Source: a bacterium BRH_c32
GTDB taxonomy: Bacteria > Bacteroidota > Ignavibacteria > Ignavibacteriales > Melioribacteraceae
Assembly (NCBI GenBank): GCA_001516025.1
Contig: LOEU01000024.1
Span: 186,001 to 250,000 of the forward strand
DNA length: 64,000 nt
Direction: 5' to 3'
Below, piece after piece: positions 44,124-52,522 of this stretch. The notes beneath the pieces were generated by a model that was not told the DNA's origin, ran no database searches, and worked only from the letters and a program-made list of their open reading frames with translations. A program made the translations under genes and the position numbers. Position 1 is the stretch's first letter; each line of letters starts with the position of its first letter.

Positions 44124-46532
44124 TTGAATAGCACAGAAGAAAAATCAATAAGTGAAAAGCTTGTCTGTTATCATTGCGGAGATAACTGCCCCGACGATAA
44201 AATTCATATCGACAATAAAATATTTTGCTGCAATGGATGCAAAAGTGTTTTTTCGATATTGAATAATAATGATATGTGCACTTATTATTCTATCTCCGAT
44301 GCGCCGGGAATAAACAAGAAAGATGAAAATAAAAGGAATTACGATTTTTTAGATGACCCAGATATTAAAACAAAATTTGTAGATATTAGTGATGATAGAA
44401 TTTCAAAAGCAATATTTTCAATTCCCCAGATGCATTGCAGTTCTTGTATTTGGATTTTAGAAAACTTAAATAGATTAGACAATGATATACTTTCTTCACA
44501 GGTTAATTTTCTTCAAAAATCACTCTCGGTTACATACAACAATAAGACATCCCTAAAAAAAATTGTTACGTTATTAGATTCTATCGGCTATGAGCCTTTA
44601 CTAAATTTGGAAGAAAAACGAGATTCAAAAAACAGTAGTGAATTAAGGAAGTTATATTATAAAATCGGGATAGCTGGGTTTTGTTTTGGAAATATAATGA
44701 TGCTAAGTTTCCCCGAATATTTATCAATCTCTCCACAGGATTCGGCAGGTCTCGATACACTTTTTAATTACTTAAATATTCTCCTCTCAATCCCCGTATT
44801 TTTTTATAGTGGGTCGGAATATCTTATTTCTGCATATAAGAGTCTAAAAAACAAAATTGTAAATATAGACGTGCCGATTGCATTGGGAATCATTGTGCTT
44901 TTCCTAAGAAGTTTAGTAGAAATAATTTTCTTTTCAAATGCCGGTTATTTAGACTCGATGACGGGTTTAGTTTTCTTTTTATTACTTGGGAAATTATTCC
45001 AAACCAAAACTTATGATGCATTAAATTTTGAACGTAATTATAAATCATACTTCCCTCTTGGAATAACAATAAGAAAAAACAATAGCGAAACAACAATACC
45101 GGTAGAAAAAATTGAAGTGGGAGATAGATTAATAATAAGAAATGGTGAACTTATACCTGTTGATTCTGTTTTGATAAAAGGGAATGGGACTATCGATTAT
45201 AGTTTTGTAACCGGAGAGGCATTACCGGTTAAAAAAGAACAAGGGGAAATAATTTATGCAGGAGGCAAGCAAACCGGCGGAGCTATCGAAATAGAGAGCA
45301 TTAAAGAGATTTCTCAAAGTTATCTTACGCGCCTTTGGAATAATAAAATATTTAGCAAGCAAAAAGAGATGAATAGCATCTCATTGGCAAATTATATTAG
45401 TAAATATTTTACTTTCATAGTTCTTGGTCTTGCAATTGTTTCTTCCGGTATTTGGATGTTTTATGATACTAATACAGCAATGAATGTTTTTACTGCTATC
45501 TTAATTGTAGCATGTCCATGTGCATTAGCATTGTCCACACCATTTACTTCGGGCAATGCTTTAAGAATAATGGGAAGAAATAATTTCTATCTACGCAATG
45601 TTGATCTAATAGAAGAACTAACAAAAATTACAGATATTGTTTTTGATAAAACCGGAACACTTACAATTTCCGGCAAGGCGAACATCAAATATGAAGGGAT
45701 GGAACTGACTACCAAGAAAAAATTTTTGATAAAAAGTGCCGTCAGAAATTCCACACACCCATTAAGTAAGATGATTTTTGACTACTTAGAAGGCCACTAT
45801 ATAATTATCGAAAAATTTGAAGAGATTGCAGGTGAAGGAATTTATGCGGAGATAAATCGTTCAACAATAAAATTAGGTTCTCTCCTTCTCGTTAATAAAG
45901 AAAAATTTGATATTAGCGGCGGCAATTCTGTAGTTCATTGCTCAATAAATGATGAATATATTGGTAAATTTATTATAAATAATTTCTATCGAGAGAATCT
46001 CACAAATTTGGCAAAAGAACTTAAAAGTAAATATAACATTCATGTTCTTTCGGGTGATAATAAATCAGAACATGAAAATCTAAAAAGGTTTTTTGGAAAT
46101 GATTCAATTTATTTATTTGACCAATCGCCTCAGGATAAACTTGATTATATCGCGGCACTTCAAAATGCGGATAAAAAAGTTTTGATGATGGGTGATGGAC
46201 TAAACGATGCAGGAGCATTGAGGCAGAGCGATATCGGGATATCGATAAGTGAGGATAAAAGTAATTTTTCTCCTTCATGTGATGGAATTTTGGAAGCGAA
46301 ATCTTTCGATCTTTTCACGAAATTTTTGAATTTTGCCATTTATAGCAAAAAAATAATAATAGCGAGTTTCATTATTTCATTTGTGTATAATTTTTTCGGT
46401 CTTTATTTTGCTATAAGTGGAAATTTAACTCCGATATTAGCAGCTATCTTAATGCCAATCAGTTCAATATCAATAGTTATTTTTACTACAACCGGTACTA
46501 ATTTATATGCAAAAAAGAGAGGATTAATTTAA
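44124..46532 (+). CDS. ccoI: Copper-translocating P-type ATPase for cbb3 oxidase assembly
   Basis: An 802-residue P1B ATPase of the CcoI/FixI type, moving copper across the inner membrane for the oxidase. The N-terminus has a cysteine cluster (Cys15, 18, 22, 35, 36, 39) followed by a heavy-metal domain with C105-x2-C108 (MHCSSC). The transport CPC motif is at 464-466 and the phosphorylated Asp508 lies in DKTGT, with GDGLNDAGAL near the end. No ATG is available before the conserved N-terminus, so the frame starts at TTG 44124; no strong ribosome binding site precedes it. Its stop overlaps the ccoS start as TAATG. Confidence 0.93.
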   Translation: MNSTEEKSISEKLVCYHCGDNCPDDKIHIDNKIFCCNGCKSVFSILNNNDMCTYYSISDAPGINKKDENKRNYDFLDDPDIKTKFVDISDDRISKAIFSIPQMHCSSCIWILENLNRLDNDILSSQVNFLQKSLSVTYNNKTSLKKIVTLLDSIGYEPLLNLEEKRDSKNSSELRKLYYKIGIAGFCFGNIMMLSFPEYLSISPQDSAGLDTLFNYLNILLSIPVFFYSGSEYLISAYKSLKNKIVNIDVPIALGIIVLFLRSLVEIIFFSNAGYLDSMTGLVFFLLLGKLFQTKTYDALNFERNYKSYFPLGITIRKNNSETTIPVEKIEVGDRLIIRNGELIPVDSVLIKGNGTIDYSFVTGEALPVKKEQGEIIYAGGKQTGGAIEIESIKEISQSYLTRLWNNKIFSKQKEMNSISLANYISKYFTFIVLGLAIVSSGIWMFYDTNTAMNVFTAILIVACPCALALSTPFTSGNALRIMGRNNFYLRNVDLIEELTKITDIVFDKTGTLTISGKANIKYEGMELTTKKKFLIKSAVRNSTHPLSKMIFDYLEGHYIIIEKFEEIAGEGIYAEINRSTIKLGSLLLVNKEKFDISGGNSVVHCSINDEYIGKFIINNFYRENLTNLAKELKSKYNIHVLSGDNKSEHENLKRFFGNDSIYLFDQSPQDKLDYIAALQNADKKVLMMGDGLNDAGALRQSDIGISISEDKSNFSPSCDGILEAKSFDLFTKFLNFAIYSKKIIIASFIISFVYNFFGLYFAISGNLTPILAAILMPISSISIVIFTTTGTNLYAKKRGLI

Positions 46533-46708
46533 TGTCCGTTATTATAGTACTAATTGGATTTAGTCTTCTTGTAGCAATTATTTTTTTAATACTCTTTATA
46601 CGAGCGGTAAAGAGCGGGCAATTTGATGATAAATATACACCCTCGATTCGGATTTTATTCGATGACGAGCCTAAGAAAGAAAAAGATAAAAAACATGGGA
46701 GCAGTTAA
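46532..46708 (+). CDS. ccoS: cbb3-type cytochrome oxidase maturation protein CcoS
   Basis: A 58-residue protein. One N-terminal membrane helix (about residues 3-24) is followed by the family signature GQFDDKYTPSIRILFDDE and a lysine-rich tail. CcoS is needed for cofactor (heme b/copper) insertion into the oxidase in other bacteria. Its ATG overlaps the ccoI stop, and its stop codon directly adjoins the ccoNO start (TAA-ATG), so it is translationally coupled on both sides. Confidence 0.93.
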   Translation: MSVIIVLIGFSLLVAIIFLILFIRAVKSGQFDDKYTPSIRILFDDEPKKEKDKKHGSS

Positions 46709-48835
46709 ATGAATGTAGAAAAATTCAGTTATGATAATAATATTGTCAGACTGTTCATATACGCATCATTGGTATTTGGATTTGTAGGTATGCTTGTAGG
46801 GCTAATAATGGCTATACAATTATATTATCCCGAATTAAATCTCGGCATATCATACACGACATTCGGAAGAATAAGACCACTACATACAAATGCTGTAATA
46901 TTCGCATTTGTAGGAAATATAATTTTTGCAGGAGTTTATTACTCATTGCAAAGACTAACAAAAGCAAGAATGTATAATGACTTCTTGAGCAAATTCCATT
47001 TCTGGGGATGGCAGACAATTATTGTAGCAGCCGCTATTACGTTGCCATTAGGATTAACTTCGAGCAAAGAATATGCTGAGCTTGAATGGCCTATTGATAT
47101 TGCTATTGCAATTGTGTGGTTGGTGTTTGGCGTTAATATGATAATGACAATTATCAAAAGACGTGAAGAACACATGTATGTTGCAATTTGGTTTTACATT
47201 GCTACATTTGTTACAGTTACAGTTCTGCATGTTGTCAATTCAATAGAAATTCCATTAACACTTTTTAAAAGTTATAGTGTTTATGCCGGAGTTCAAGATG
47301 CTCTAGTTCAATGGTGGTATGGGCATAACGCAGTAGCGTTTTTTCTTACCACTCCATATCTTGGTCTAATGTATTATTTTCTTCCAAAGGCGGCGAATCG
47401 TCCGGTATATTCATATCGATTATCGATTCTCCATTTTTGGGCACTAATTTTTTTATATATCTGGGCCGGTCCTCATCATTTATTATATTCAGCATTGCCT
47501 GATTGGGCACAATCTCTCGGTACAGTATTCTCAATAATGTTAATAGCTCCTTCGTGGGGTGGTATGCTTAATGGACTCCTTACTTTAAGAGGTGCTTGGG
47601 ATAGAGTAAGAACCGATCCGATTCTTAAATTTATGGTTGTTGCCGTAACTGCTTATGGTATGGCAACTTTTGAAGGTCCAATGCTTTCGTTAAGAGGTGT
47701 TAATGCAATAGCTCATTTCACTGATTGGATTGTTGCACACGTACATATCGGAGCATTAGGTTGGAATGGATTCTTAAGTTTTGGAATGCTCTATTGGATA
47801 GTACCAAGAATGTGGAAAACAGATCTTTATTCTAAAAAGTTGGCTAATCTACATTTCTGGATTGGAACTCTTGGAATAGTATTCTATTCAGTTCCGATGT
47901 ATTGGTCAGGAATTGCCCAAGCATTAATGTGGAAACAATTTACTCCGCTCGGAATATTGCAATATCCTAACTTTTTAGAAACTACATTACAAATAATTCC
48001 GATGCATATAATGAGGTCATTCGGTGGATTGCTTTATTTAACAGGTTTTATAATGATGATTTATAATTTAGCCGTTACAATAAAATTAGGAACATTCGTT
48101 AGAGATGAAGAAGCCGAAGCTGCTCCATTGATTAAGGTAAAGGACGAGTTTAAACGGGGCTTAATTCATAGATGGTTAGAAAAACGACCAATTAAATTTG
48201 CTCTTCTTTCTACGGTAGTTATTTTAATCGGTGGTGCAGTCGAATTTATTCCGACATATTTAGTAAAAAGCAATATACCGACTATCGCAAGCGTAAAACC
48301 ATATTCGCCACTTGAACTTCACGGCCGTGATATTTATATAAGAGAAGGATGTAATAACTGCCATTCACAACTTGTAAGACCATTTAGATCGGAGACAGAG
48401 AGATATGGTGAATATTCCAAAGCGGGAGAGTATGTTTATGATCATCCATTTTTATGGGGCTCAAAGCGTACCGGTCCGGATCTTCATAGAATAGGTGGTA
48501 AATATGGCAACTTATGGCATTTTATGCACATGGAAGATCCAAGGACTATGTCTCCCGGTTCAATAATGCCTCCCTATCCATGGCTTTATACAGAGAAATA
48601 TGATCGAGAACTTACTCCGAAAATGATAAGTGTAATGCGAACCCTTGGAGTTCCATATGAAGAAGGTTATGAAAAATTTGCTAATGATGATTTGGAACTT
48701 CAAGCGAAAAAGATTTCGGATGATCTGCTTCAAAGTGGAGCAGATGCTGATCCGGAGACTGATATTATTGCCTTAATAGCATATTTGCAGAGATTAGGTA
48801 CTGATATTAAATCCAAACCTTTGAACGGGAAATAG
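46709..48835 (+). CDS. ccoNO: cbb3 oxidase subunits I and II fused (CcoN-CcoO)
   Basis: A 708-residue fusion of the catalytic heme-copper subunit and the membrane-bound monoheme cytochrome c. Residues 1 to about 475 form the 12-helix CcoN part, with heme and copper ligand histidines in RPLHTNAV, WWYGHNAV, GPHHLLY and VAHVHIGALGWNG. A short linker and one more helix (about 495-515) lead to the CcoO part with heme motif C548-N-N-C551-H552 and MSPGSIMPPYPWL supplying the axial Met. It reduces O2 to water with high affinity. Fused CcoNO proteins occur in Bacteroidota. It is central to the operon from ccoI to the TauE-like gene. Confidence 0.95.
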   Translation: MNVEKFSYDNNIVRLFIYASLVFGFVGMLVGLIMAIQLYYPELNLGISYTTFGRIRPLHTNAVIFAFVGNIIFAGVYYSLQRLTKARMYNDFLSKFHFWGWQTIIVAAAITLPLGLTSSKEYAELEWPIDIAIAIVWLVFGVNMIMTIIKRREEHMYVAIWFYIATFVTVTVLHVVNSIEIPLTLFKSYSVYAGVQDALVQWWYGHNAVAFFLTTPYLGLMYYFLPKAANRPVYSYRLSILHFWALIFLYIWAGPHHLLYSALPDWAQSLGTVFSIMLIAPSWGGMLNGLLTLRGAWDRVRTDPILKFMVVAVTAYGMATFEGPMLSLRGVNAIAHFTDWIVAHVHIGALGWNGFLSFGMLYWIVPRMWKTDLYSKKLANLHFWIGTLGIVFYSVPMYWSGIAQALMWKQFTPLGILQYPNFLETTLQIIPMHIMRSFGGLLYLTGFIMMIYNLAVTIKLGTFVRDEEAEAAPLIKVKDEFKRGLIHRWLEKRPIKFALLSTVVILIGGAVEFIPTYLVKSNIPTIASVKPYSPLELHGRDIYIREGCNNCHSQLVRPFRSETERYGEYSKAGEYVYDHPFLWGSKRTGPDLHRIGGKYGNLWHFMHMEDPRTMSPGSIMPPYPWLYTEKYDRELTPKMISVMRTLGVPYEEGYEKFANDDLELQAKKISDDLLQSGADADPETDIIALIAYLQRLGTDIKSKPLNGK

Positions 48836-48843
48836 GGAGAATA

Positions 48844-49047
48844 ATGTTTTCAAAATATTTAACCGAAATAAAAGATGTATCGATATTCCCGATTTTAGTT
48901 CTCGTAGTTTTTTTTATAATGTTTATTTCTACAATATTTTGGGTGATAAAGCTAAGTAAAAACTATCGGGATAAAATGAAAAACCTCCCATTGCAGGAGG
49001 ACAAAAATTATTCAAATAATTCAGAGAATTTAAATGAAGACAAATAA
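48844..49047 (+). CDS. ccoQ: Small cbb3 oxidase subunit, CcoQ-like
   Basis: A 67-residue protein with one membrane helix (about residues 13-36) and a charged cytoplasmic tail rich in Lys, Asn and Glu. Size, topology and position between ccoNO and ccoP identify it as CcoQ/FixQ-like, a subunit that stabilises the oxidase; the sequence itself is weakly conserved. Its 3' end overlaps the ccoP start by 14 bases. Confidence 0.82.
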   Translation: MFSKYLTEIKDVSIFPILVLVVFFIMFISTIFWVIKLSKNYRDKMKNLPLQEDKNYSNNSENLNEDK

Positions 49048-49861
49048 AATAACAGGATTGATATTAGGAGTTTTCTTTTTCTTTACCGGCTCAATTAATT
49101 TATATGCGGCAGGAGAAGATAATTTAGACCAAGTAATGCAAACAATGATGATTATTACATTAGTTTTTGTTGTCGGTATTTTATTTCTGACTATTGTCTA
49201 TTCCGAAAAGAATGATAATGAAGGTAAAATTCTTTTACGTCCATTATCAGGATTTATGAAATGGCTTACAAAATCGACTCCAATAGAAAAAGAACAAGAA
49301 ATAATGTTCCATCACGATTTTGATGGAATAAAAGAATTAGATAATAAGATTCCACCGTGGTTTAATATCTTATTCTATGGTTCAATTATCTGGAGTGTGA
49401 TTTATATGTTTGTTTTTCACATTGCGGGCGATGGAAATATTCAAATTGCAGAATATCAATCTGAGATTCAAGCTGCGTCCACCGAAAGAGAAATCTTAAT
49501 TAAAACCGGCGCATTCTTAAATGAAGAAACAGTTACGATATTAACCGATGCACCCTCTTTATCGGAAGGCAAAGATATTTATCTAAAAAATTGCGCTTCA
49601 TGTCATGGCAATAATGGCGAAGGTATGGTTGGGCCTAATTTAACAGATAATTATTGGATTCATGGTGGTGATATTAAAAGTATTTTCAAAACAATTAAAT
49701 ATGGTGTTCCGGCAAAGGGAATGATTAGCTGGGAAACTCAGCTTGCACCTAAAAAGATGCAGGAAGTATCTTCTTATATAAAATCATTACATGGAACAAA
49801 TCCTGCTAATCCAAAAGCAGAAGAAGGGACATTATACGAAGAACCGGCAGAAGGTAATTAA
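49034..49861 (+). CDS. ccoP: cbb3 oxidase subunit III, CcoP, with a single heme c
   Basis: A 275-residue membrane cytochrome c. Three hydrophobic segments (about 6-24, 36-55 and 112-135) precede a single cytochrome c domain with C187-A-S-C190-H191 and a probable axial Met in PAKGMISW. The PPWFNILFYGSI stretch matches the FixP N-terminal domain. Classical CcoP has two c-type hemes; only one CxxCH is found here. It delivers electrons to the catalytic subunit. It lies between ccoQ (overlapping) and ccoG. Confidence 0.92.
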   Translation: MKTNKITGLILGVFFFFTGSINLYAAGEDNLDQVMQTMMIITLVFVVGILFLTIVYSEKNDNEGKILLRPLSGFMKWLTKSTPIEKEQEIMFHHDFDGIKELDNKIPPWFNILFYGSIIWSVIYMFVFHIAGDGNIQIAEYQSEIQAASTEREILIKTGAFLNEETVTILTDAPSLSEGKDIYLKNCASCHGNNGEGMVGPNLTDNYWIHGGDIKSIFKTIKYGVPAKGMISWETQLAPKKMQEVSSYIKSLHGTNPANPKAEEGTLYEEPAEGN

Positions 49862-49866
49862 TAATT

Positions 49867-51276
49867 ATGGCACTTGATATTCACGGAGATGAAGAACGCT
49901 TTAGAGATTCTCTGGCTACTATGACTAAGGAAGGTAAAAGGAATTGGATTTATCCTAAAAAACCTTCCGGTAAATATTATAATGCAAGAACATTAGTAAG
50001 TATCGTTCTATTAATACTTCTATTTGCTATTCCTTTTATAAAAATTAATGGACATCCGCTTTTAATATTAAATATTCTCGAAAGAAAATTTATTATTTTC
50101 GGAATACCGTTCGGTCCGCATGATTTCCATCTATTCGGACTGGCAATGATCTCGATAATTGTTTCGATTTTTTTATTTACAGTTGTCTATGGTAGAATTT
50201 TCTGTGGGTGGATTTGTCCGCAGACAATATTCCTCGAAATGGTATTCAGAAAAATCGAATACTTTATCGAAGGGGACGCAAATAAGCAGAGAGCTTTAAA
50301 TAAAGCTCCGATGGATAAAAATAAATTCTTTAAGAAATCTTCGAAGCATCTTATCTTTTTTACACTCTCCTTTCTTATATCCAATATATTTCTATCTTAC
50401 ATAATTGGAATGGATCAATTACTTAAAATAGTTACTTCACCACCATCAGAACATCTTGGCGGCTTTATATCAATACTGATTTTTTCAGGAATTTTTTATT
50501 GGGTTTTTTCATATTTCAGAGAGCAGGCTTGTACTCTTGTATGTCCTTATGGTAGGCTTCAGGGCGTGATGCTTGATCCTAATTCAATAGTAATTGCTTA
50601 TGATAATATACGAGGAGAACCAAGAGGAAAGATTAGAAAGAATGAAGTTACGAATAATGGCGATTGTATTGACTGCTATTTGTGTGTTGACGTATGTCCC
50701 ACAGGAATTGATATAAGAAACGGGACTCAGCTTGAATGCGTTAATTGCACTGCATGCGTGGATGCATGCGATGATGTAATGGAGAAAGTTAAGCGTCCAA
50801 AAGGTTTGATCCGATATGCTTCTAAGAATGAAATTGATACAGGGAAAAGGAAATTATTTACTCCGCGATCTATCAGTTATACTGTCGTTCTTCTAATTTT
50901 AGTATCACTTACATCGTACTTACTTATTACAAGGTCGGATGTGGAACTAAGCATTCTGAGAACTCCGGGACTTCTTTATCAGGAGCAACCCGATGGAAGA
51001 ATCAGTAACCTTTATGATATGAAAATAGTAAACAAAACATTTAATACGATTCCTGCCTCATTGGCACTAACTAATATTCCAGGTGCGGAGATTAAGTTAA
51101 TCGGGAACCAACTTAATGTCGGTTCGCAAGAAGTAAGAGAAGCAAAATTTTTCGTAATTATTCCTCGTAACTTAGCAAATAAATTAAGAACAAAATTAGA
51201 GATAGAAGTTATTTCTAACGGTAAAGTATTAGATGTAATAAAAACTTCATTCTTGGGGAAGGTTGACAAAAAATGA
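49867..51276 (+). CDS. ccoG: cbb3 oxidase accessory ferredoxin-like protein CcoG
   Basis: A 469-residue membrane iron-sulfur protein of the FixG/RdxA family, implicated in copper reduction or oxidase assembly. About five membrane helices carry the CGWICPQ and CTLVCPYG motifs. Two 4Fe-4S sets follow: C267, C270, C273 and C277 and then C291, C294, C297 and C301. The C-terminal 120 residues form an Ig-like domain after a last helix. Its stop overlaps the ccoH start by four bases (ATGA). Confidence 0.94.
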   Translation: MALDIHGDEERFRDSLATMTKEGKRNWIYPKKPSGKYYNARTLVSIVLLILLFAIPFIKINGHPLLILNILERKFIIFGIPFGPHDFHLFGLAMISIIVSIFLFTVVYGRIFCGWICPQTIFLEMVFRKIEYFIEGDANKQRALNKAPMDKNKFFKKSSKHLIFFTLSFLISNIFLSYIIGMDQLLKIVTSPPSEHLGGFISILIFSGIFYWVFSYFREQACTLVCPYGRLQGVMLDPNSIVIAYDNIRGEPRGKIRKNEVTNNGDCIDCYLCVDVCPTGIDIRNGTQLECVNCTACVDACDDVMEKVKRPKGLIRYASKNEIDTGKRKLFTPRSISYTVVLLILVSLTSYLLITRSDVELSILRTPGLLYQEQPDGRISNLYDMKIVNKTFNTIPASLALTNIPGAEIKLIGNQLNVGSQEVREAKFFVIIPRNLANKLRTKLEIEVISNGKVLDVIKTSFLGKVDKK

Positions 51277-51713
51277 AATTAAATTGGGGTTCTGGTATAG
51301 CAATTACTTATATTCTTTTTATGGTGGCTGTGATAATATTAGTGGTTATTTTTATGAATCAAGATGTTCATTTAGTTACAGATGATTATTATGCTAAAGA
51401 AATAGAATATCAACAACAGATAGATAAAGTGAAGAGAACCAAATTATTAAATGAACAGCCGGAGGTTACTTTTAATAATGGTGTTTTTATGGTGTCGTTT
51501 CCCAGAAGTGTTAAAAACATTATAAATGGTGAGATTCAGATTTACCGTCCATCGGATTCTAATTTAGATAAAACGGTAGAAATAATACTTGATGCCGAAA
51601 ATCGTCAATCAATTGAACCACCAATCAATAAACCGGGATTGTGGAAAGTTAAAATGGATTGGATGCGAAACGATACAAATTACTATAACGAAAAAATAAT
51701 TTTAAGTAATTAA
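51273..51713 (+). CDS. ccoH: cbb3 oxidase assembly protein CcoH/FixH
   Basis: A 146-residue protein with one N-terminal membrane helix (residues 8-28) and a periplasmic beta-rich FixH domain. The DDYYAKEIEYQQQIDK stretch after the helix and the final PGLWKVKMDW motif fit the family. In other bacteria CcoH is needed for assembly and stability of the oxidase. It overlaps ccoG by four bases and is followed 4 bases later by the TauE/SafE-like gene. Confidence 0.9.
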   Translation: MKLNWGSGIAITYILFMVAVIILVVIFMNQDVHLVTDDYYAKEIEYQQQIDKVKRTKLLNEQPEVTFNNGVFMVSFPRSVKNIINGEIQIYRPSDSNLDKTVEIILDAENRQSIEPPINKPGLWKVKMDWMRNDTNYYNEKIILSN

Positions 51714-51717
51714 TAAA

Positions 51718-52440
51718 ATGGAAATTTGGTCAGCATTTATAGTTGGATTAATCGGAAGTGTTCATTGCATTGGAATGTGTGGACCGATTGCTTTTGCAAT
51801 TCCATTCAGCGGTGATAACCGAATTAAATTTTTCTTAAGCCGCGTGCTATATAATCTCGGAAGAATAGTTACTTATTCTTTTTTTGGTTTAATTTTCGGA
51901 TATCTTGGCAGTAGAGTTGTATTATATGGATTGCAACAGGATATATCAATAGTTATCGGAGCATTGATAATACTTTATGTATTAATGCCCCGCAGGATAA
52001 AAAACAAAATATCTGCCACTTCTTATTATATGAAAATTGTCGGTTCGATTAGAGGCTACTTCAATAAATTGATCCAAAAGAAAAGTTATTCTTCATATTT
52101 GGGTATAGGAATCATAAATGGGTTCCTTCCTTGCGGGTTTGTTTATGTTGGAATAGCGGGAGCAATATCCACCGGTTCCGGATTATCAGGTGCTGCATAT
52201 ATGATGCTATTTGGATTAGGAACTTTTCCGATAATGTTCGCTGCAACATTCTTAGGCTCTGCCATAAATCTTAAAATTCGTAAAAAAATAAATAAGTTAA
52301 TTCCCGCTCTTGCATTAATACTTGGACTATTATTTGTATTGAGAGGATTAAATTTAGGCATTCCATATATAAGTCCAAAATTTAATCATCCGACTGCATC
52401 AAGCGATCCGAATCATCCGCATGTTGAGGATTGTCACTAA
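51718..52440 (+). CDS. TauE/SafE-like membrane protein linked to cbb3 oxidase assembly
   Basis: A 240-residue membrane protein with about six helices. The N-terminal GSVHCIGMCGPIAFAIP is typical of the small COG2836 type found next to cbb3 genes. The middle has GFLPCGFVYVGIAGA, repeating the cysteine motif. The C-terminus is rich in His (PNHPHVEDCH), which suggests metal handling. Copper or sulfur transport for oxidase assembly is an inference from context. It ends the cbb3 operon; an 82-base spacer follows. Confidence 0.85.
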   Translation: MEIWSAFIVGLIGSVHCIGMCGPIAFAIPFSGDNRIKFFLSRVLYNLGRIVTYSFFGLIFGYLGSRVVLYGLQQDISIVIGALIILYVLMPRRIKNKISATSYYMKIVGSIRGYFNKLIQKKSYSSYLGIGIINGFLPCGFVYVGIAGAISTGSGLSGAAYMMLFGLGTFPIMFAATFLGSAINLKIRKKINKLIPALALILGLLFVLRGLNLGIPYISPKFNHPTASSDPNHPHVEDCH

Positions 52441-52450
52441 GCTTCACTAA

Positions 52451-52458
52451 TATTTTTG
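52451..52458 (+). promoter_or_regulatory. Candidate -7 element TATTTTTG
   Basis: An exact TAnnTTTG match in the spacer before the HD-Pycsar-effector gene, 64 bases before its ATG. TTG occurs 17 bases upstream (52431-52433), shorter than the usual 19-21. It would give the gene its own promoter apart from the cbb3 operon. Confidence 0.3.
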
Positions 52459-52522
52459 CTAAATTTAATCGCATTAAAGCAATAATTATTTTATTAAATT
52501 AGTATTAATAAATGGGTTTTTT

